Of a stretch of DNA of 47,029 bases, positions 33,851 through 41,436 are shown one piece after another. Each line of letters opens with the position of its first letter. Position 1 is the stretch's first letter. The DNA comes from Rhodanobacter sp. (GTDB taxonomy: Bacteria > Pseudomonadota > Gammaproteobacteria > Xanthomonadales > Rhodanobacteraceae). The stretch lies in the NCBI GenBank assembly GCA_027450005.1, contig DAIDKO010000081.1, positions 1 through 47,029 on the forward strand, written 5' to 3'. The position numbers were made by a program, and so were the translations under genes. The notes beneath the pieces are model-generated. The model was not told the origin of the DNA, did not search any database, and worked only from the letters and a program-made list of their open reading frames with translations.

Positions 33851-35296
33851 ATGACTGCGCCGAAAAAATCCACCCTTTCCCTCAAGCGTGCGCCCGTAAG
33901 CGAGGCCGCGCCGCTGGAAGAACGCCTGCACAAGGTGCTCGCCAACGCCGGCCTCGGCTCGCGCCGCATGCTGGAACAGCGCATCCAGGCCGGCGAGATC
34001 GAACTCAACGGCAGCCCCGCCACCATCGGCACCAGCGTGCACGCGGGCGACCGCGTGGTGGTCGACGGCAAGCAGTTCGTGGTCGCCACCGACAACCGGG
34101 GCGACACCGAGGTGCTGATCTACCACAAGCCCGAAGGCGTGCTCACCACGCGTGACGACCCCGAGGGCCGCCCCACCGTGTTCGAACAGCTGCCGCGCCT
34201 GAAGGGCGCGCGCTGGGTCGCCGTGGGCCGCCTCGACATCAATACCACCGGCCTGCTGCTGCTCACCACCGATGGCGAACTGGCAAACGCGCTGATGCAT
34301 CCCAAGAGCGGCATCGAGCGCGAATACCTCTGCCGCGTGCACGGCGAAGTGCCCGACGAAGTGATCGAGAAACTCAAGGCCGGCGTGGAACTGGAAGACG
34401 GCCCCGCTCGCTTTGACGAGATCGCGGTGATCAGCCGCGGCGGCAGCCACAGCTGGTTCCGCGTGGTGATCCGCGAGGGTCGCAACCGCGAGGTGCGCCG
34501 GCTGTGGGACTCGCAGGGCTTCCTGGTCAGCCGCCTCAAGCGCATCCGCTACGGCAACGTCGAGCTCCCGCGCACCCTACGCCGCGACGACAGCGCGACG
34601 CTGGACGATGAGGCCGTGCAACAACTGCGCCAGGCTGCCGGCCTCGGCGCGCCGCAGCCCGTGCTCACCCTGAGTCCGGTGCTGCACCAGCGCCGCGCCA
34701 GCCGCAACGTCACCGAGTACCGCCCCGAGGGCGGCTCCGCCGGTGGCTGGAGCAGCGCCCATCAGGACGAGGCCCGTGAACTGCGCGCCTATGACCGCAT
34801 CCGCGAAGAGCCCGCACGCGGCAAGCAGCAGCGCCGTCGTCCGGGCAAGGAAGTGAACGGCAACGTGGCCCGTCCGGAACGCCCCGGCGGCGGCTTCCCG
34901 CGCAAGAACAAGCGCGGCGTCGCCCCCGGCCAGGAGCTGCCCTCGGTGCGCACCTGGTTTGCTGGCGACGGCCGCGATGGTGGTGGCGCACGCCCGGCCG
35001 GCGGCCAGGGCAACAAGCGTCGCGGCGGCAAGCCCGGCGCCAATGCAGCCGGCGCGCGCGGCGGCGGCCATGCCGGATTCGCCAACGCCAATCCGTATGC
35101 CGGATTCGGCGGCGGCCAGGGCGCTCATGGCGGCAGCCACGGCAACGAAGGCCGCCCCGGCGGCAACCGCCAGGGTGGTCGTGGTCGTCCGCAGGGCCAG
35201 GGCGGCAATCGACCGGCGCACGGTGGTGCCCGTCCCGGCGGCAACCGCCCGCATGGTCGCGGCGGCAGTGGCGGCGGCCGCTCCGGCAACCGCTGA
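33851..35296 (+). CDS. rluB: 23S rRNA pseudouridine(2605) synthase RluB with long Gly/Arg-rich tail
   Basis: RluB modifies U2605 of 23S rRNA. The 481-residue protein has an S4 RNA-binding domain (about 24-70, ERLHKVLANAGLGSRRMLEQ) and an RsuA/RluB catalytic domain with Asp129 in VGRLDINTTGLLLLTTDGEL. IREGRNREVRRLWDSQGFLV is also present. The catalytic core ends near residue 260. About 200 further residues are low-complexity, rich in Gly, Arg, Asn and Pro (for example GGNRQGGRGRPQGQGG), and probably disordered and RNA-binding. Xanthomonad RluB proteins often have such extensions. It starts 12 bases after scpB. Confidence 0.94.
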   Translation: MTAPKKSTLSLKRAPVSEAAPLEERLHKVLANAGLGSRRMLEQRIQAGEIELNGSPATIGTSVHAGDRVVVDGKQFVVATDNRGDTEVLIYHKPEGVLTTRDDPEGRPTVFEQLPRLKGARWVAVGRLDINTTGLLLLTTDGELANALMHPKSGIEREYLCRVHGEVPDEVIEKLKAGVELEDGPARFDEIAVISRGGSHSWFRVVIREGRNREVRRLWDSQGFLVSRLKRIRYGNVELPRTLRRDDSATLDDEAVQQLRQAAGLGAPQPVLTLSPVLHQRRASRNVTEYRPEGGSAGGWSSAHQDEARELRAYDRIREEPARGKQQRRRPGKEVNGNVARPERPGGGFPRKNKRGVAPGQELPSVRTWFAGDGRDGGGARPAGGQGNKRRGGKPGANAAGARGGGHAGFANANPYAGFGGGQGAHGGSHGNEGRPGGNRQGGRGRPQGQGGNRPAHGGARPGGNRPHGRGGSGGGRSGNR

Positions 35297-35305
35297 CGAA
35301 GGCCG

Positions 35306-35644
35306 ATGATCCGCATCTACCACAACAGCCGCTGCAGCAAATCGCGCGGTACGCTGGCGCTGCTGGAGGGGCGCGATGTCGAGGTGGTGCACTACCTCGA
35401 CACGCCGCCCGACGCCGCCGAACTGAAGCGACTGCTCCAACTGCTTGGCATCCCTGCGCGCCAGTTGCTGCGCAGCGGCGAAGCTTCCTACAAGCAACTC
35501 GGACTCGCCGACCCCGCGCTGGACGATGAGGCCCTGGTCGCCGCGATGGTCGCCCATCCGATCCTGATCGAGCGTCCCATCGTGGTCGCCAACGGCAAGG
35601 CCGCTATCGGCCGGCCGCCGGAAGCGGTGCTCGAAATTCTTTAG
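35306..35644 (+). CDS. ArsC-family protein (arsenate reductase-like, YfgD type)
   Basis: The 112-residue thioredoxin-fold protein starts MIRIYHNSRCSKSRGTLALL. It has the ArsC-type cysteine followed by a serine (CSKS) and the family segment HPILIERPIVVANGKAAIGR, with the conserved arginine. Glutaredoxin-dependent arsenate reductases have this layout, but no arsR, arsB or other resistance gene is nearby, and housekeeping YfgD-like members have uncertain substrates. I therefore keep the family name only. It follows rluB by 9 bases and converges with the amidase gene, the stops being 9 bases apart. Confidence 0.88.
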   Translation: MIRIYHNSRCSKSRGTLALLEGRDVEVVHYLDTPPDAAELKRLLQLLGIPARQLLRSGEASYKQLGLADPALDDEALVAAMVAHPILIERPIVVANGKAAIGRPPEAVLEIL

Positions 35645-35653
35645 CAGTGCGCC

Positions 35654-36472
35654 TTACGGCGACAACGTAAACGCGTCGGCATCCATCCACGCCGGGAAGC
35701 GCTCGCGATGGGCGAGTAGCGGCGCGGGATCGAGGGTGACGGTGGCAACCTGCTCCAGCGCGCCGCACTCCACCAGCGGCTCGCCCACCGGATCGATCAC
35801 CGCGCTGTCGCCGGCGTAGGGAAGATCATTGCCGTCCACGCCCACGCGGTTCACGCCGATCACGCAGGCGAGGTTTTCGATCGCACGGGCGCGCAGCAGG
35901 GTGCGCCACGGCTGGCGGCGCGGCGCCGGCCAGTTCGCCACGAAGATCGCGAGGTCGTAATCCATGCCGCCCGCGGCCGCCGCCAACCGGCGGTTGCGCA
36001 ACCACACCGGGAAGCGCAGGTCGTAGCAGACCTGTGGCAGGATGCGCCAACCCTTCAACTCCACGATCAGCCGCGCGTTGCCACCGCCGTAGCGGGTGTG
36101 CTCGCCGGCCATGCGGAACAGGTGGCGCTTGTCGTACTGCTCGAACACCCCATCCGGGCGCATCCACAGCAGGCGGTTGTAGACGGTGCCACCCTCGCGT
36201 ATCGCGAGGCTGCCGCAGATCACCGCACCTACCTCGGCAGCCAGCGTGCGCAGCCAGGCCACGCCCTCGCCATCCATCGTGTCGGCGCTGACGCCTGTGT
36301 CGTTGCTGAAGCCGGACAGAAAAGTCTCCGGCAGCACGATCAGGTCGCTGCCGCGCACGCGACGTACCAGCGCAGCGTAGTAGTCGCGGTTGGCCGGTGC
36401 GTCATGCCAGCGCGTGGCACCCTGCACCAGCGAGACGGTCAGCGGCTGCAAGCCGTTGCCATCCCCATTCAC
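35654..36472 (-). CDS. Carbon-nitrogen hydrolase, omega-amidase (YafV/Nit2-like)
   Basis: The 272-residue protein has the nitrilase-superfamily triad: E49 (IVLPETFLSG), K115 (YDKRHLFRMAGE) and C149 (LPQVCYDLRFPVW). The surrounding motifs match the YafV/Nit2 branch, which hydrolyses alpha-ketoglutaramate and similar omega-amides. GTG 36472 is taken as the start because it overlaps the aminotransferase stop as GTGA and gives the normal N-terminus (LTVSLVQGATRWHD). Coupling to a glutamine-using aminotransferase supports an omega-amidase role: it would remove the ketoglutaramate produced and pull transamination forward. The substrate is inferred from family and context. Confidence 0.87.
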   Translation of the reverse strand: MNGDGNGLQPLTVSLVQGATRWHDAPANRDYYAALVRRVRGSDLIVLPETFLSGFSNDTGVSADTMDGEGVAWLRTLAAEVGAVICGSLAIREGGTVYNRLLWMRPDGVFEQYDKRHLFRMAGEHTRYGGGNARLIVELKGWRILPQVCYDLRFPVWLRNRRLAAAAGGMDYDLAIFVANWPAPRRQPWRTLLRARAIENLACVIGVNRVGVDGNDLPYAGDSAVIDPVGEPLVECGALEQVATVTLDPAPLLAHRERFPAWMDADAFTLSP

Positions 36473-37614
36473 AGCCGGCACAGCCGCTCGGCGGCCGCCT
36501 CCATCGTGGCGTCGCTCTTGGCGAAGCACAGACGCAGCAGGCGCGTGCCCGGCGCGGTCTCGCAAAACGGCGTCAGCGGGATCGCCGCCACGCCGCCCTG
36601 CTCCACCAGCCAGCGACTGAAGACCAGGTCGTCCTCGTCGCGGATCGCCGAGTAGTCCACCAGTTGGAAGTAGCCGCCCGGCACGTCGAGCAGCGTGAAG
36701 CGCGAAGGCGCGAGCAGTGCGCGGAAGCGGTCGCGCTTGGCCTGGTAGAACGCGGGCAGCTCCAGGTAATGCCGCGGGTCGCTGGCGAGGAACTCGGCAA
36801 ACGCGGCTTGCGCGGGATGGAAGCTGCAGAACGTGAGGTACTGGTGCACCTTGCGGAACTCCGCGGTAAGCGCCCTCGGCGCCACTGCATAGCCCAGCTT
36901 CCAGCCGGTACAGTGGTAGGTCTTGCCGAAGGAGGACACCACGATGCTGCGCGCGGCCAGTTCCGGGTGGCGCAGCACGCTCTCGTGCTGCCGGCCGTCG
37001 TAGACGATGTGTTCGTACACTTCGTCGGACAGCACCACGATGCCGGTGTCGCGCACGATCGCCGCCAGCTCGTCGAGGTCGGCCGCCGACAGCACCGCGC
37101 CGGACGGGTTGTGCGGGCTGTTGATCAGGATCATGCGCGTGCGCGGCGTCACCGCATCGCGCACACGCTGCCAGTCCACGGCAAAGCTCGGCGCAAGCAG
37201 CGGGAGATGCACCGCCCTGGCGTCCTGCAGCTCGATAGCCGGCTCGTAGCTGTCGTAGGCCGGATCGAACACGATCACTTCCTCGCCCGTGCGCACCATC
37301 GCGGCGATCGCCGCAAACAGCGCTTCGGTGGCACCGGAGGTCACGGTGATCTCGGCGTCGACGTCGGGGCGGTGGCCGTACATGCGCTCGGTCTTCAAGG
37401 CGATCTGCTCGCGCAGCGGCGCGGTGCCGTGCATCGGCGCGTACTGGTTGCGCCCCTCGTCCATCGCGCGCGCCAGCGCATCGCGCAGGCCCTGCGGCGG
37501 CTCGAAATCCGGGAAGCCCTGCCCCAAGTTCACCGCCTTGTGCTCCAGCGCGAGCTGGCTCATCACGCTGAATATGGTGGTGCCGACCTTGGGGAGCTTG
37601 GTGTCGATCTTCAT
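36469..37614 (-). CDS. PLP-dependent class I/II aminotransferase (methionine/glutamine-type, YbdL-like)
   Basis: This fold-type I aminotransferase of 381 residues has the start MKIDTKLPKVGTTIFSVMSQ, close to YbdL and other methionine aminotransferases. It contains VNLGQGFPDFEPP, NQYAPMHGTAPLR, the PLP-site INSPHNPSGAVL, and the catalytic lysine K231 in VSSFGKTYHCTGWKLGY. RLLRLCFAKSD supplies the substrate-carboxylate arginine. It probably uses methionine or aromatic amino acids, or their keto acids with glutamine. The overlapping omega-amidase gene downstream supports glutamine as amino donor. ATG 37614 is chosen over an upstream codon, because the extension lies in the LysR intergenic region and has no family match. 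Confidence 0.9.
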   Translation of the reverse strand: MKIDTKLPKVGTTIFSVMSQLALEHKAVNLGQGFPDFEPPQGLRDALARAMDEGRNQYAPMHGTAPLREQIALKTERMYGHRPDVDAEITVTSGATEALFAAIAAMVRTGEEVIVFDPAYDSYEPAIELQDARAVHLPLLAPSFAVDWQRVRDAVTPRTRMILINSPHNPSGAVLSAADLDELAAIVRDTGIVVLSDEVYEHIVYDGRQHESVLRHPELAARSIVVSSFGKTYHCTGWKLGYAVAPRALTAEFRKVHQYLTFCSFHPAQAAFAEFLASDPRHYLELPAFYQAKRDRFRALLAPSRFTLLDVPGGYFQLVDYSAIRDEDDLVFSRWLVEQGGVAAIPLTPFCETAPGTRLLRLCFAKSDATMEAAAERLCRL

Positions 37615-37666
37615 CGTATTGCCGTATGGAAGTCCAAACGAAAGCGTAGCATGCGCATGCCACCGG

Positions 37667-38629
37667 TCAGTCGGGCAAGCTGCGCCGCCTGCACTGTTCG
37701 TGCTTCTGCAGGGTGGCGGCAGGCAGGCGCTCGGCAAGGAAGTCCACCAGCGCGCGCACGCCCGGCAACATGCCGCGACGGCTCGGATAGATGAAATGCA
37801 TGGTGCCTTCGGGCGTACTCCAGTCCGGCAGCAGCACCTCCAGCTCCCCGCTGGTCACCGCCGGGGCGCAGACGAACTCCGGCAGCAAGGCCACGCCGAG
37901 GCCGCGGCGAGCCGCCTCCAACAGCACGGCGAAATCGCCGCAGATCAGCCTTGCGTTCACCTCCACGTTTACGCGCTCGCCCGCCGCGTCGATCAGCTCC
38001 CAGGTCTGCGGGCCTTCGTGCTCCTGCATCGACAGCGCGGGAATCTTCGCCAGTTCCCCGGGATGCCCTGGCCGGCCCGTCGTGTCGAGCAGCTTGGGGC
38101 TGGCCACCGGCAACACGCGCGACTGGCCGAAGCTGCGCACCACCATGTTGGCGTCGGTGTCGAGCTTGCTGCGCACGCGGATCGCTAGGTCGTAGCCTTC
38201 GCCGAGCAGGTCCACGCGACGGTTGCTGGAAAGCACCCGCACCTGCAGGCGCGGATACTGCATCATGAAATCCGGCAGCACGTGGGCGAGTACGGTCTGG
38301 GTGAGCGACACCGGGCAGCTCAGCCGCACCACGCCACGCGGCTCGGCGCGCAGCTCGTCCACCGCATCCTGCGCGGCACGCGCCTCCTCCAGCACCGCGC
38401 GGCAATGCGCGTAAAAGCGCTCGCCGATCTCGGTGACCACGAAGCGGCGCGTGGTCCGCTGCAACAGGCGTACGCCCAGCCGGTCCTCGAGTTGCGCCAC
38501 CCGCTTGCTGAGGCGTGACTTGGGCATGCCCAGCGCACGACCGGCCGCGGAAAAGCCTCCGTGCTCGACCACCGCCGCGAAGAAATACAGGTCATTGAGG
38601 TCCTGCAGCGTGCCGCTCAACTGCGTCAT
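37667..38629 (-). CDS. LysR family transcriptional regulator (DmlR/AaeR-like clade)
   Basis: The 320-residue regulator has the N-terminal winged HTH in LNDLYFFAAVVEHGGFSAAG and RALGMPKSRLSKRVAQLEDR. It is followed by LLQRTTRRFVVTEIGERFY and an effector-binding domain (GVVRLSCPVSLTQTVLAHVL, GYDLAIRVR, GLGVALLPEFVCAPAV). This pattern is typical of the large clade that includes DmlR and AaeR, whose effectors vary. It lies upstream of the aminotransferase on the same strand, 52 bases away, so it could be co-transcribed with or regulate that pair. It is also divergent from the 38845 operon. Neither target is proven. Confidence 0.92.
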   Translation of the reverse strand: MTQLSGTLQDLNDLYFFAAVVEHGGFSAAGRALGMPKSRLSKRVAQLEDRLGVRLLQRTTRRFVVTEIGERFYAHCRAVLEEARAAQDAVDELRAEPRGVVRLSCPVSLTQTVLAHVLPDFMMQYPRLQVRVLSSNRRVDLLGEGYDLAIRVRSKLDTDANMVVRSFGQSRVLPVASPKLLDTTGRPGHPGELAKIPALSMQEHEGPQTWELIDAAGERVNVEVNARLICGDFAVLLEAARRGLGVALLPEFVCAPAVTSGELEVLLPDWSTPEGTMHFIYPSRRGMLPGVRALVDFLAERLPAATLQKHEQCRRRSLPD

Positions 38630-38773
38630 GGTCGTTTCCCTTCCCGGACAAATGCTGCGATTGCCGCAAGCTTATTGCCTGATTGTTTCCAGTTCATCCG
38701 CTGGAACCGGATCCGCTGGCCGCGCGCGTCCCACCCCTGCCATCAGTCATGTTGCCAAACCGGCGACTACCAC

Positions 38774-38813
38774 TTGACCGGCCGATTTTTGGTGTTATAG
38801 TTAACTACAACAC
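38774..38813 (+). promoter_or_regulatory. Sigma70 promoter with overlapping palindromic operator (YtrA-type)
   Basis: TTGACC (38774-38779) and TATAGT (38796-38801) are spaced by 16 bases. A 22-base near-perfect palindrome covers the -10: left arm GTGTTATAGTT (38792-38802), right arm AACTACAACAC (38803-38813), with one mismatched pair. Its size and place suit a GntR dimer, and the YtrA-type repressor encoded two genes downstream is the natural candidate. Binding is inferred. Confidence 0.65.
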
Positions 38814-38844
38814 CACTCAACTAACTCACCAAAGGAGCACTGCC

Positions 38845-39204
38845 ATGAACGCAAAGCTCGACACCGCTCACACGATCGTCGCCGACGACGACATTTTCAC
38901 CACGACCCTCGTTCCCGCCCGCCGCTGGATCGCCTCCGCCGCGGCACTGGTGATGACCAGCCTCACCTTGGCGCTGGCCAGCCTGCCGGCAACCCACACC
39001 ACCGAGGTGGCCTGGATCAACGGCATCCACGTGACCAACCTGGCGCCGGTCGAAGTCACCCCCTCGGCCGCCGACATCAAGGCCGCTGCCTTGCTGGAGC
39101 ACGCCGCGGTCGGCGTCGCCAATGGCGCCGCCGCGCAATTCGGGGCGCAGTTGGCCATGCCCTACTATTCCTTCGGCACCACAAGCACCAGCAGCAAGGA
39201 ATGA
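38845..39204 (+). CDS. Unrecognised 119-residue single-span membrane or exported protein
   Basis: ATG 38845 follows AAAGGAG (38831-38837), so translation is well supported. The protein has a polar N-terminal segment with an acidic patch (VADDDIF, about 12-18). A hydrophobic helix follows at about 28-48 (WIASAAALVMTSLTLALASL), then a C-terminal region of about 70 residues. That region includes EVAWINGIHVTNLAPVEVTP, an Ala-rich helix, and a Ser/Thr ending. It may be an N-in signal anchor with its C-terminus in the periplasm, or a cleaved precursor. I do not recognise a family. It is the first gene of the operon and ends 4 bases before the GntR start, so a link with the ABC transporter downstream is likely. 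Confidence 0.7.
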   Translation: MNAKLDTAHTIVADDDIFTTTLVPARRWIASAAALVMTSLTLALASLPATHTTEVAWINGIHVTNLAPVEVTPSAADIKAAALLEHAAVGVANGAAAQFGAQLAMPYYSFGTTSTSSKE

Positions 39205-39207
39205 TCC

Positions 39208-39582
39208 ATGACCATCACCTGGAACGACAGCATCCCGATCTACCGCCAACTGCACCAACGCGTGGTGGCGATGATCCTGGATGGCGCCTTGAACGAGGGC
39301 GACCCGCTGCCGTCGGTACGCCAGGTGGCCGCGGATTTCCAGATCAATCCGCTGACCGTGTCGAAGGCGTACCAGGAGCTGGTCGATGAACGCTTGGTGG
39401 AAAAAAGGAGGGGACTGGGCATGTTTGTGATCGAAGGCGCACGCGAGGAACTCCTGAAGTCCGAACGCGAACGTTTCCTGCGCGAGGAGTGGCCCGCACT
39501 GTATGCCCGCCTGCAACGGCTGGGCCTTGATCTGAAAACCCTGCTGCGCGAAGCGCCATCCGAGCCGGAGAAGCACGCATGA
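39208..39582 (+). CDS. GntR family transcriptional regulator, YtrA subfamily
   Basis: The 124-residue protein is a short GntR regulator with only a winged HTH and a small helical dimer tail, as in YtrA. Motifs are IPIYRQLHQRVVAMILDGAL, GDPLPSVRQVAADFQINPLT, VSKAYQELVDERLVEKRRGL and GMFVIEGARE. There is no large effector domain. YtrA members usually repress their own operon, which encodes an ABC transporter and responds to envelope stress or cell-wall antibiotics. The palindrome over the operon promoter fits autoregulation. Its stop overlaps the ATPase start as ATGA. Confidence 0.93.
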   Translation: MTITWNDSIPIYRQLHQRVVAMILDGALNEGDPLPSVRQVAADFQINPLTVSKAYQELVDERLVEKRRGLGMFVIEGAREELLKSERERFLREEWPALYARLQRLGLDLKTLLREAPSEPEKHA

Positions 39583-40436
39583 ACGCCGTCGTCTCCGCCC
39601 ACGGCCTGAGCAAGCGCTACAAGAACACCGCCGCGCTGGACAACGTGAGCTTCGAGATCCAGCCCGGCCGCATCGTGGGCCTGATCGGCCCGAACGGCGC
39701 CGGCAAGACCACCGCGTTGAAGGCCATCCTCGGCCTCACCGACTTCCAGGGCGAACTGGGCGTGCTTGGCCTGGACCCGCGCAAGCAGCGTGGCAAGCTG
39801 ATGGAACAGGTCTGCTTCATCGCCGACGTCGCCGTACTGCCGCGCTGGATCCGCGTACGCGAGGCGGTCGATTTCGTCGCCCACGTGCATCCGCGCTTCG
39901 ACCGCAAGAAGTGCGAAGACCTCCTCGCCCGTACCAAGCTCACACCGGACATGCGCGTGAAGCAGATGTCCAAGGGCATGATCGTGCAGTTGCACCTCGC
40001 CCTGGTGATGGCGATCGACGCCCGCCTGCTGGTGCTGGACGAGCCCACGCTCGGCCTGGACATCCTCTACCGCAAGCAGTTCTACCAGAACCTGCTGGAG
40101 GACTACTTCGACGAGAACAAGACCATCATCGTCACCACCCACCAGGTGGAGGAAGTCGAGCACATCCTCACTGACCTGATGTTCATACGCGACGGCAGGA
40201 TCGTGCTGGACGCCGACATGGACGCGGTGGGCGAGCGCTTCGCCGAGGTGATGGTGGGCGCCGAGCGCGCCGCCGAGGCACGCGCGCTGAAGCCGCTGCA
40301 CGAGCGCCAGGTGTTCGGCAAGAGCATCTTCCTGTTCGACGGCGTGGCACGGGCGCAGCTGGAAGCGCTGGGCGAAGTCCGCCGGCCCTCCGTCAGCGAC
40401 CTGTTCGTCGCCACCATGAAAGGAACCTACGCATGA
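39579..40436 (+). CDS. ABC transporter ATP-binding protein (YtrB-like)
   Basis: The 285-residue ATPase has Walker A GPNGAGKTT (37-45), Walker B LLVLDEPTLGLD (150-161) and the switch histidine H188 in VTTHQVEEVEH. Two motifs are altered. The signature, normally LSGGQ, reads MSKGM (130-134), and the Q-loop position reads CFIADVAVLP without the usual glutamine. Similar changes occur in YtrB-type exporters linked to GntR regulators, so this may be a subfamily trait. The C-terminal part (about 215-285) is not typical of a plain ATPase and may contact the permease. It overlaps both neighbours by 4 bases. Confidence 0.93.
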   Translation: MNAVVSAHGLSKRYKNTAALDNVSFEIQPGRIVGLIGPNGAGKTTALKAILGLTDFQGELGVLGLDPRKQRGKLMEQVCFIADVAVLPRWIRVREAVDFVAHVHPRFDRKKCEDLLARTKLTPDMRVKQMSKGMIVQLHLALVMAIDARLLVLDEPTLGLDILYRKQFYQNLLEDYFDENKTIIVTTHQVEEVEHILTDLMFIRDGRIVLDADMDAVGERFAEVMVGAERAAEARALKPLHERQVFGKSIFLFDGVARAQLEALGEVRRPSVSDLFVATMKGTYA

Positions 40437-41404
40437 AAACCCCGGTTCTCAACGAAATGTACTGGCTGGTGAAGCGCGAATTCTGGGAACACCGCGGCGG
40501 CTTCCTGTGGACGCCAGTGATCGTCGGCGGCGTGTTCGTGCTGCTGAACCTGATGGGTATCGTCACCGGGGAAATCATCGGTGCCCAGCACGGCATCCAT
40601 TTCATGTTCAACAACAACAGCCTGCTCAACCATCCCTTGAGCGCCGAAGATATGTCCAAGGCCGGCCAGATGATGGACCTGGTGATGTACTCGACCTCGT
40701 TCATCATCAGTATTGTGCTGGGCTTCGTGGCGTTCTTCTACTGCCTCGGCGCGCTATACGACGACCGCCGCGATCGCAGCCTGCTGTTCTGGAAATCGCT
40801 GCCGCTGTCGGATACGGCCACCGTGCTCTCCAAGGTGGTGGCGGGCACCGTGCTGGCGCCGTTCATCGCCGCAGTCTGCGGCGTGGTCACCGGCATCGTG
40901 ATGTTGCTGCTGTTCGCCCTCACCTTGTCCTTCCACGGCTTGAACGTGTGGCACCTGCTGGCCTACGCGCATCCATTCCAGGTCATCGCCAACCTCATCG
41001 GCACCATCCCGCTATATGCGCTGTGGGCATTGCCGACCACGGGCTGGCTGTTGCTCTGCTCCGCCTGGGCGCGCAGCAAACCGTTCCTGTGGGCCGCGGT
41101 GCTCCCGTTCGCGGTAGGCATGATGCTGGGCTGGTTCAACCTGCTGGGCACACGTGTCGTCGGCAACGGCTGGTACTGGAAGGACGTGGTCGGCCGCATC
41201 CTGCCCGGCGTGTTCCCGGGGAGCTGGCTGGGCGCCGGCAACTACCAGAACGTCAGCACCGGCGCGGAACATTCGCTGGACGTGCTGAATCTCGGCAACG
41301 CCTACAGCGTGATGGCCACACCCGGCTTCTGGATCGGCGCGATGGCGGGCCTCGCCCTGCTGGCCGGTGCCATCTGGCTGCGCCGCTGGCGCGACGACAC
41401 CTGA
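40433..41404 (+). CDS. ABC transporter permease (ABC-2 like)
   Basis: The 323-residue protein is hydrophobic, with about six predicted helices. The first follows KREFWEHRGGFLWTPVIVGG; others include FIISIVLGFVAFFYCLGALY, TVLAPFIAAVCGVVTGIVML, and the C-terminal IGAMAGLALLAGAIWL. The DDRRDRSLLFWKSLPLSDT loop resembles the cytoplasmic loop of ABC-2 exporters that contacts the ATPase. The long segment between helices 5 and 6 (WYWKDVVGRILPGVFPGSWL) is probably periplasmic. No solute-binding protein of the classic type is encoded nearby, so export or envelope release is more likely than uptake. The substrate is unknown. Confidence 0.88.
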   Translation: MKTPVLNEMYWLVKREFWEHRGGFLWTPVIVGGVFVLLNLMGIVTGEIIGAQHGIHFMFNNNSLLNHPLSAEDMSKAGQMMDLVMYSTSFIISIVLGFVAFFYCLGALYDDRRDRSLLFWKSLPLSDTATVLSKVVAGTVLAPFIAAVCGVVTGIVMLLLFALTLSFHGLNVWHLLAYAHPFQVIANLIGTIPLYALWALPTTGWLLLCSAWARSKPFLWAAVLPFAVGMMLGWFNLLGTRVVGNGWYWKDVVGRILPGVFPGSWLGAGNYQNVSTGAEHSLDVLNLGNAYSVMATPGFWIGAMAGLALLAGAIWLRRWRDDT

Positions 41405-41436
41405 TATCCCATCGAGACCGCACGGGGAGACACACC

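Noticed and set aside
35306..35644. An arsenic resistance gene
   Set aside because: Only the ArsC-like fold is present. No arsR, arsB or acr3 genes are nearby, so resistance is not supported.
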